DNA of 64,000 nt from Dawidia soli. Its GTDB lineage: Bacteria > Bacteroidota > Bacteroidia > Cytophagales > Cyclobacteriaceae. The position numbers were made by a program, and so were the translations under genes. How positions within the stretch are numbered: the first letter of the stretch is position 1; each line of letters starts with the position of its first letter. Location: assembly GCF_018598185.1 (NCBI RefSeq), contig NZ_JAHESC010000026.1, positions 1 to 64,000 on the forward strand, in the 5' to 3' direction. A model generated the notes under the pieces. That model did not search any database. It was not told the origin of the DNA and saw only the letters and a program-made list of their open reading frames with translations. This document shows, in pieces, positions 62,401-64,000 of this stretch.

Positions 62401-64000
62401 CACCGTTCTACGATAATCTGCGCCCCCAGAAATACACCGTGGTGGCCATCAACAACACTACCGAGTGTGAGGCAAAAACTACGGTGACGGTGACCCGAAC
62501 CCTTCCTCCGACGATCACCGCCATGGCCAGCGACAACCAGCTGTCGTGTGACAAAGACGCGCCTACCGGCATGGTTAGTGTCACCGCTACCGGTACGACA
62601 GCCACTCCGCTGACCTATCAGTGGTATGAGGGCGGAAGCGCCATTCCCAGCGAGGCTATTTCCGGCGCTACAAGCGCCACACTGGAAGACATCAAAGCCG
62701 GGCTCTATACGGTACTAGTGACCGAGCCTTCCACGACCTGCTCGAAAACAGATACCGTGCGGGTGCTTGACCGTCGTATAAAGGTCGAGATAACGCCTAC
62801 GGCTACCGCCAAGAGCAGCTGCGCGCCGGTCAACGGCAAGATCGAGATCACCTCGGTGAACGCCGGCACCAGCCTGAGCGACTATACGTTCGAATGGAAG
62901 AATCTCGACACGAACACGACCTTGCCGGATACTGACGGCACCCTGGAAGGGCTCGAGCCCGGCAACTATCAGGTTGTGGCGGTCCATACGGAGTATACCT
63001 GCCGGTCCCTGCCCGTGGCGGTGAAGGTTGCCGATATGGTCGACAATCTTGTTATAGCATGGCCGACACCCAAGGCTGCCTCCAACTGTCAGAACAGCGG
63101 TGACGGTATTTTGTATATCGAAGTAACATCACCCACCCCTGCCGGCGGATTTAATTTTGACTGGCAGACAAACGGTGTTGCCTCGAAACAAACGCTTGGT
63201 GGATTTACCGACTTCATCGTCGGCGATGCTTTACCGTACACGATAAAGATCACCAATCCGACCAACGGTTGCGACACTACCGTATACGGCACTATACCGT
63301 ATCAGAACGGCCATACGCTCGACGTCGTAGCCGATAAGATCCAGAAATGCGACCTGCCCGGGGGCGCGCTTCATGTTACGCTTAACCGCTCCGTCGGCTA
63401 CGTCGACCCGGACTACGATGTATTGGTATACAGAGGCTCGAAAGATCCGGATGCGGCGAATCCTTATACTACACATACGGCCCCGTTCTTTGTTAACTTC
63501 GTTGATAATACGGCAGACACGAAATTCGACACCGATTATCCGTTGGATCCGACGACCTATACCGTGGTAGCGGTTAACAAGAAGAATGATATACTGCTTA
63601 ACTGTCGCTATGCGAAAACCATCACCCTGAGCCGCGACATCAAGCCGGTGACACTAGACGGCGATGTGAGCGCTGTAACGGCCGACATGAACTGTGACCG
63701 CACGCTGGGTGGAAGCGGAAGCATCTTTGTAGGCGTGAAGAAAGGAAACCCCGGGCTGCCCGGAATCGCTGACAATCCTGCCAACTATTCATTTACATGG
63801 ATCGATAAAGACACCGGCAATCCCCTGCCGTTGTCGAAACTGACCGGCACCAATAATAAAGACGCCATTAACCTGGAGGAGAACGAGTTAGGCTACGAGG
63901 TAACCTTCGTCACGACGACAGCCATCAACGAAGGCTGCCGCGGCAGCGCTACGTTCCTCGTACCGACCATCGAGCAAGACCTTCGCCTGGTCAACGGCGA
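59466..64000 (+). CDS. Giant FG-GAP/repeat surface protein, 3' end beyond the window
   Basis: The frame from the ATG at 59466 is open to the last base, giving 1511 codons without a stop. A signal peptide (MKKLFFLITLFCLSAGYSHAQ) is followed by two calcium-binding-like loops (NDNQDNNGNGLIDC, DNGIDDDGDRFIDC). FG-GAP repeats follow to about residue 520 (DVDSDGVPE, DINKDGCTE, DFDGDGAVE, DFNLDGFLD, DIDGDGKMN, DFNADGKSE, DMNGDGSTE). A conserved RKVWNQHGYFVVNVNDDL block near 545 is common in T9SS adhesins of this group. From about residue 770 on, repeated beta modules of roughly 80-100 residues (NWYDGST..., QWYEGGS..., EWKNLD..., DWQTNG...) resemble SprB-type repeats. A T9SS C-terminal domain is expected beyond the window. 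Confidence 0.93.
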   Translation, partial: MKKLFFLITLFCLSAGYSHAQEICNDNQDNNGNGLIDCLDKTECPTKTCEICDNGIDDDGDRFIDCYDKECSLSTVCKDFFIGKPVTCEVKPETFPPFEMKLKYKSQPGTANHVNRLIVGDVDSDGVPELVTTFRNGDGSPTVGVVNVLQAPAAGTTLTIDKQIDLLADGFKPAFEDIAMGDINKDGCTEFFILHANSDGKGYKLIAYDCTGKKVWNNPIDFGGDYPGTLGLTDFDGDGAVELYVRTRIYDAHTGTLMGAAPDIIFAEASNGPIAANILTASPNQELIAGCRIYSVNINRPAAPGATLPTGVIPPSTSSVTLTKSVSDYYVRLGRTKGSGTSIADFNLDGFLDVVTTGSTGGNDKNTTIFFWDVEHDVVKTYIDKTYYTNGWGNGTGRINIADIDGDGKMNAVYVSGGQLYALKEGPTSLEQLWVENVTEQTSGFTGCTMFDFNADGKSEIVYRDEDYLYIYTTDASGNVTRSTPIRCASRTSNEYPIVADMNGDGSTEICVVCSTDESQFGRNLTLYNDAEVRVYESANVPWVPARKVWNQHGYFVVNVNDDLTIPKQIQQHHLVYSTNAVCSVDKLSRPLNNFLNQAPFLNSYGCPSYAAPNLSVVPFDPSDPTGGQLKIEAPTCPDNKVGVTFKFRNKGDIAISGGLKVTFYNGDPRTTSAVKISTTTITLADMAPGDTITHKVTIAGPGSSFNLYVSVNDNGTTIPLDITKQPGRIMECDYGDNLLNAPVNPELASITTAVIHNLKCPAPPGGVVIPDKGIAKAYGPGKDSVNYDFYWFNGHDAGLPSAANYKGFAYSKLPAGEYTVYAVHKTAKCGSDTLHVIVEDRVAPKANVTIDLISDYTNCNNTNGHLRAKLDDPTKYDIMWFPVSLNDTLGYDLDLTGLAEGSYTVMAQDKKTGCPSFSTGEIKKDQKLPVISTVIQTISCSSANTGRIDAQADGQTTGYTFNWYDGSTVRPTPNKANSPFYDNLRPQKYTVVAINNTTECEAKTTVTVTRTLPPTITAMASDNQLSCDKDAPTGMVSVTATGTTATPLTYQWYEGGSAIPSEAISGATSATLEDIKAGLYTVLVTEPSTTCSKTDTVRVLDRRIKVEITPTATAKSSCAPVNGKIEITSVNAGTSLSDYTFEWKNLDTNTTLPDTDGTLEGLEPGNYQVVAVHTEYTCRSLPVAVKVADMVDNLVIAWPTPKAASNCQNSGDGILYIEVTSPTPAGGFNFDWQTNGVASKQTLGGFTDFIVGDALPYTIKITNPTNGCDTTVYGTIPYQNGHTLDVVADKIQKCDLPGGALHVTLNRSVGYVDPDYDVLVYRGSKDPDAANPYTTHTAPFFVNFVDNTADTKFDTDYPLDPTTYTVVAVNKKNDILLNCRYAKTITLSRDIKPVTLDGDVSAVTADMNCDRTLGGSGSIFVGVKKGNPGLPGIADNPANYSFTWIDKDTGNPLPLSKLTGTNNKDAINLEENELGYEVTFVTTTAINEGCRGSATFLVPTIEQDLRLVNG

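Noticed and set aside
1-64000. CRISPR arrays, tRNA or rRNA genes, insertion sequences and prophage genes
   Set aside because: Reading both strands showed no regularly spaced repeats, no transposase, integrase or phage structural genes and no cloverleaf-like or rRNA sequence.

Overview
The window looks like chromosomal DNA of a fairly GC-rich member of the Bacteroidota, most likely the order Cytophagales (Chryseolinea/Ohtaekwangia-like; this placement is inference from gene content, not a computed result). The grounds are: a SusC/SusD pair, two PorP/SprF-type proteins each beside a large protein with the gliding-motility/type IX secretion (T9SS) C-terminal domain, lipoproteins with acidic residues after the lipid cysteine, FtsX-type permeases with Bacteroidota architecture, promoter-like TAnnTTTG boxes, and methionine synthase split into two genes.

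Layout. 1-2158: the 3' end of an MFS transporter, a DUF1569 protein and an unknown lipoprotein. 2196-7190: REP-like hairpins, then (minus strand) a PKD-repeat T9SS adhesin and its PorP/SprF partner. 7212-7783: a long leader with a possible pseudoknot. 7784-16301: a five-gene surface-uptake operon (SusC, SusD, HExxH zinc metallohydrolase lipoprotein, DUF4302 lipoprotein, Calx-beta lipoprotein) closed by a strong terminator. 16353-19318: PadR regulator plus permease, with twin 26-bp operators over the padR start. 19668-23900: penicillin-binding protein 1A and a PIF1-like helicase interrupted by an in-frame TAG. 23964-27654: Dps, an SGNH hydrolase, CysM, CysE and a GreA-like protein. 27725-33189: a GH20-like hydrolase, response regulator, HAD phosphatase, FAD/Rieske oxidoreductase, Fpg/Nei-like protein and a DUF4142 lipoprotein. 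33205-42682: an alpha-glucan to trehalose operon (GH57 enzyme, GlgX/TreX, TreZ, and a TreY-MalQ fusion). 43063-47561: SnoaL-like protein, a second FtsX-type permease, and a TPR protein ending in a histidine-kinase phosphoacceptor domain without an ATPase domain. 47603-52541: a methionine operon (homocysteine methyltransferase module, cobalamin module of MetH, MetF) behind a SAM-I riboswitch. 52601-54349: a Ppx/GppA phosphatase and an outer-membrane barrel. 54540-64000: a second T9SS adhesin locus with a PorP/SprF-SPOR fusion, an FG-GAP/PKD adhesin and the first 1511 codons of a giant adhesin that runs off the window.

How the parts fit. CysE and CysM make cysteine, and the riboswitch operon makes methionine. 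The glucan operon would debranch storage glucan (GlgX), turn its reducing end into trehalose (TreY, TreZ) and rework the short leftover chains (MalQ). The two adhesin loci each couple a cargo with a PorP/SprF protein, which fits the known need of SprB-type cargo for SprF. The least understood unit is the five-gene SusCD/metallohydrolase/DUF4302/Calx-beta operon with its structured leader. I saw no tRNA, rRNA, CRISPR array, prophage or insertion sequence.
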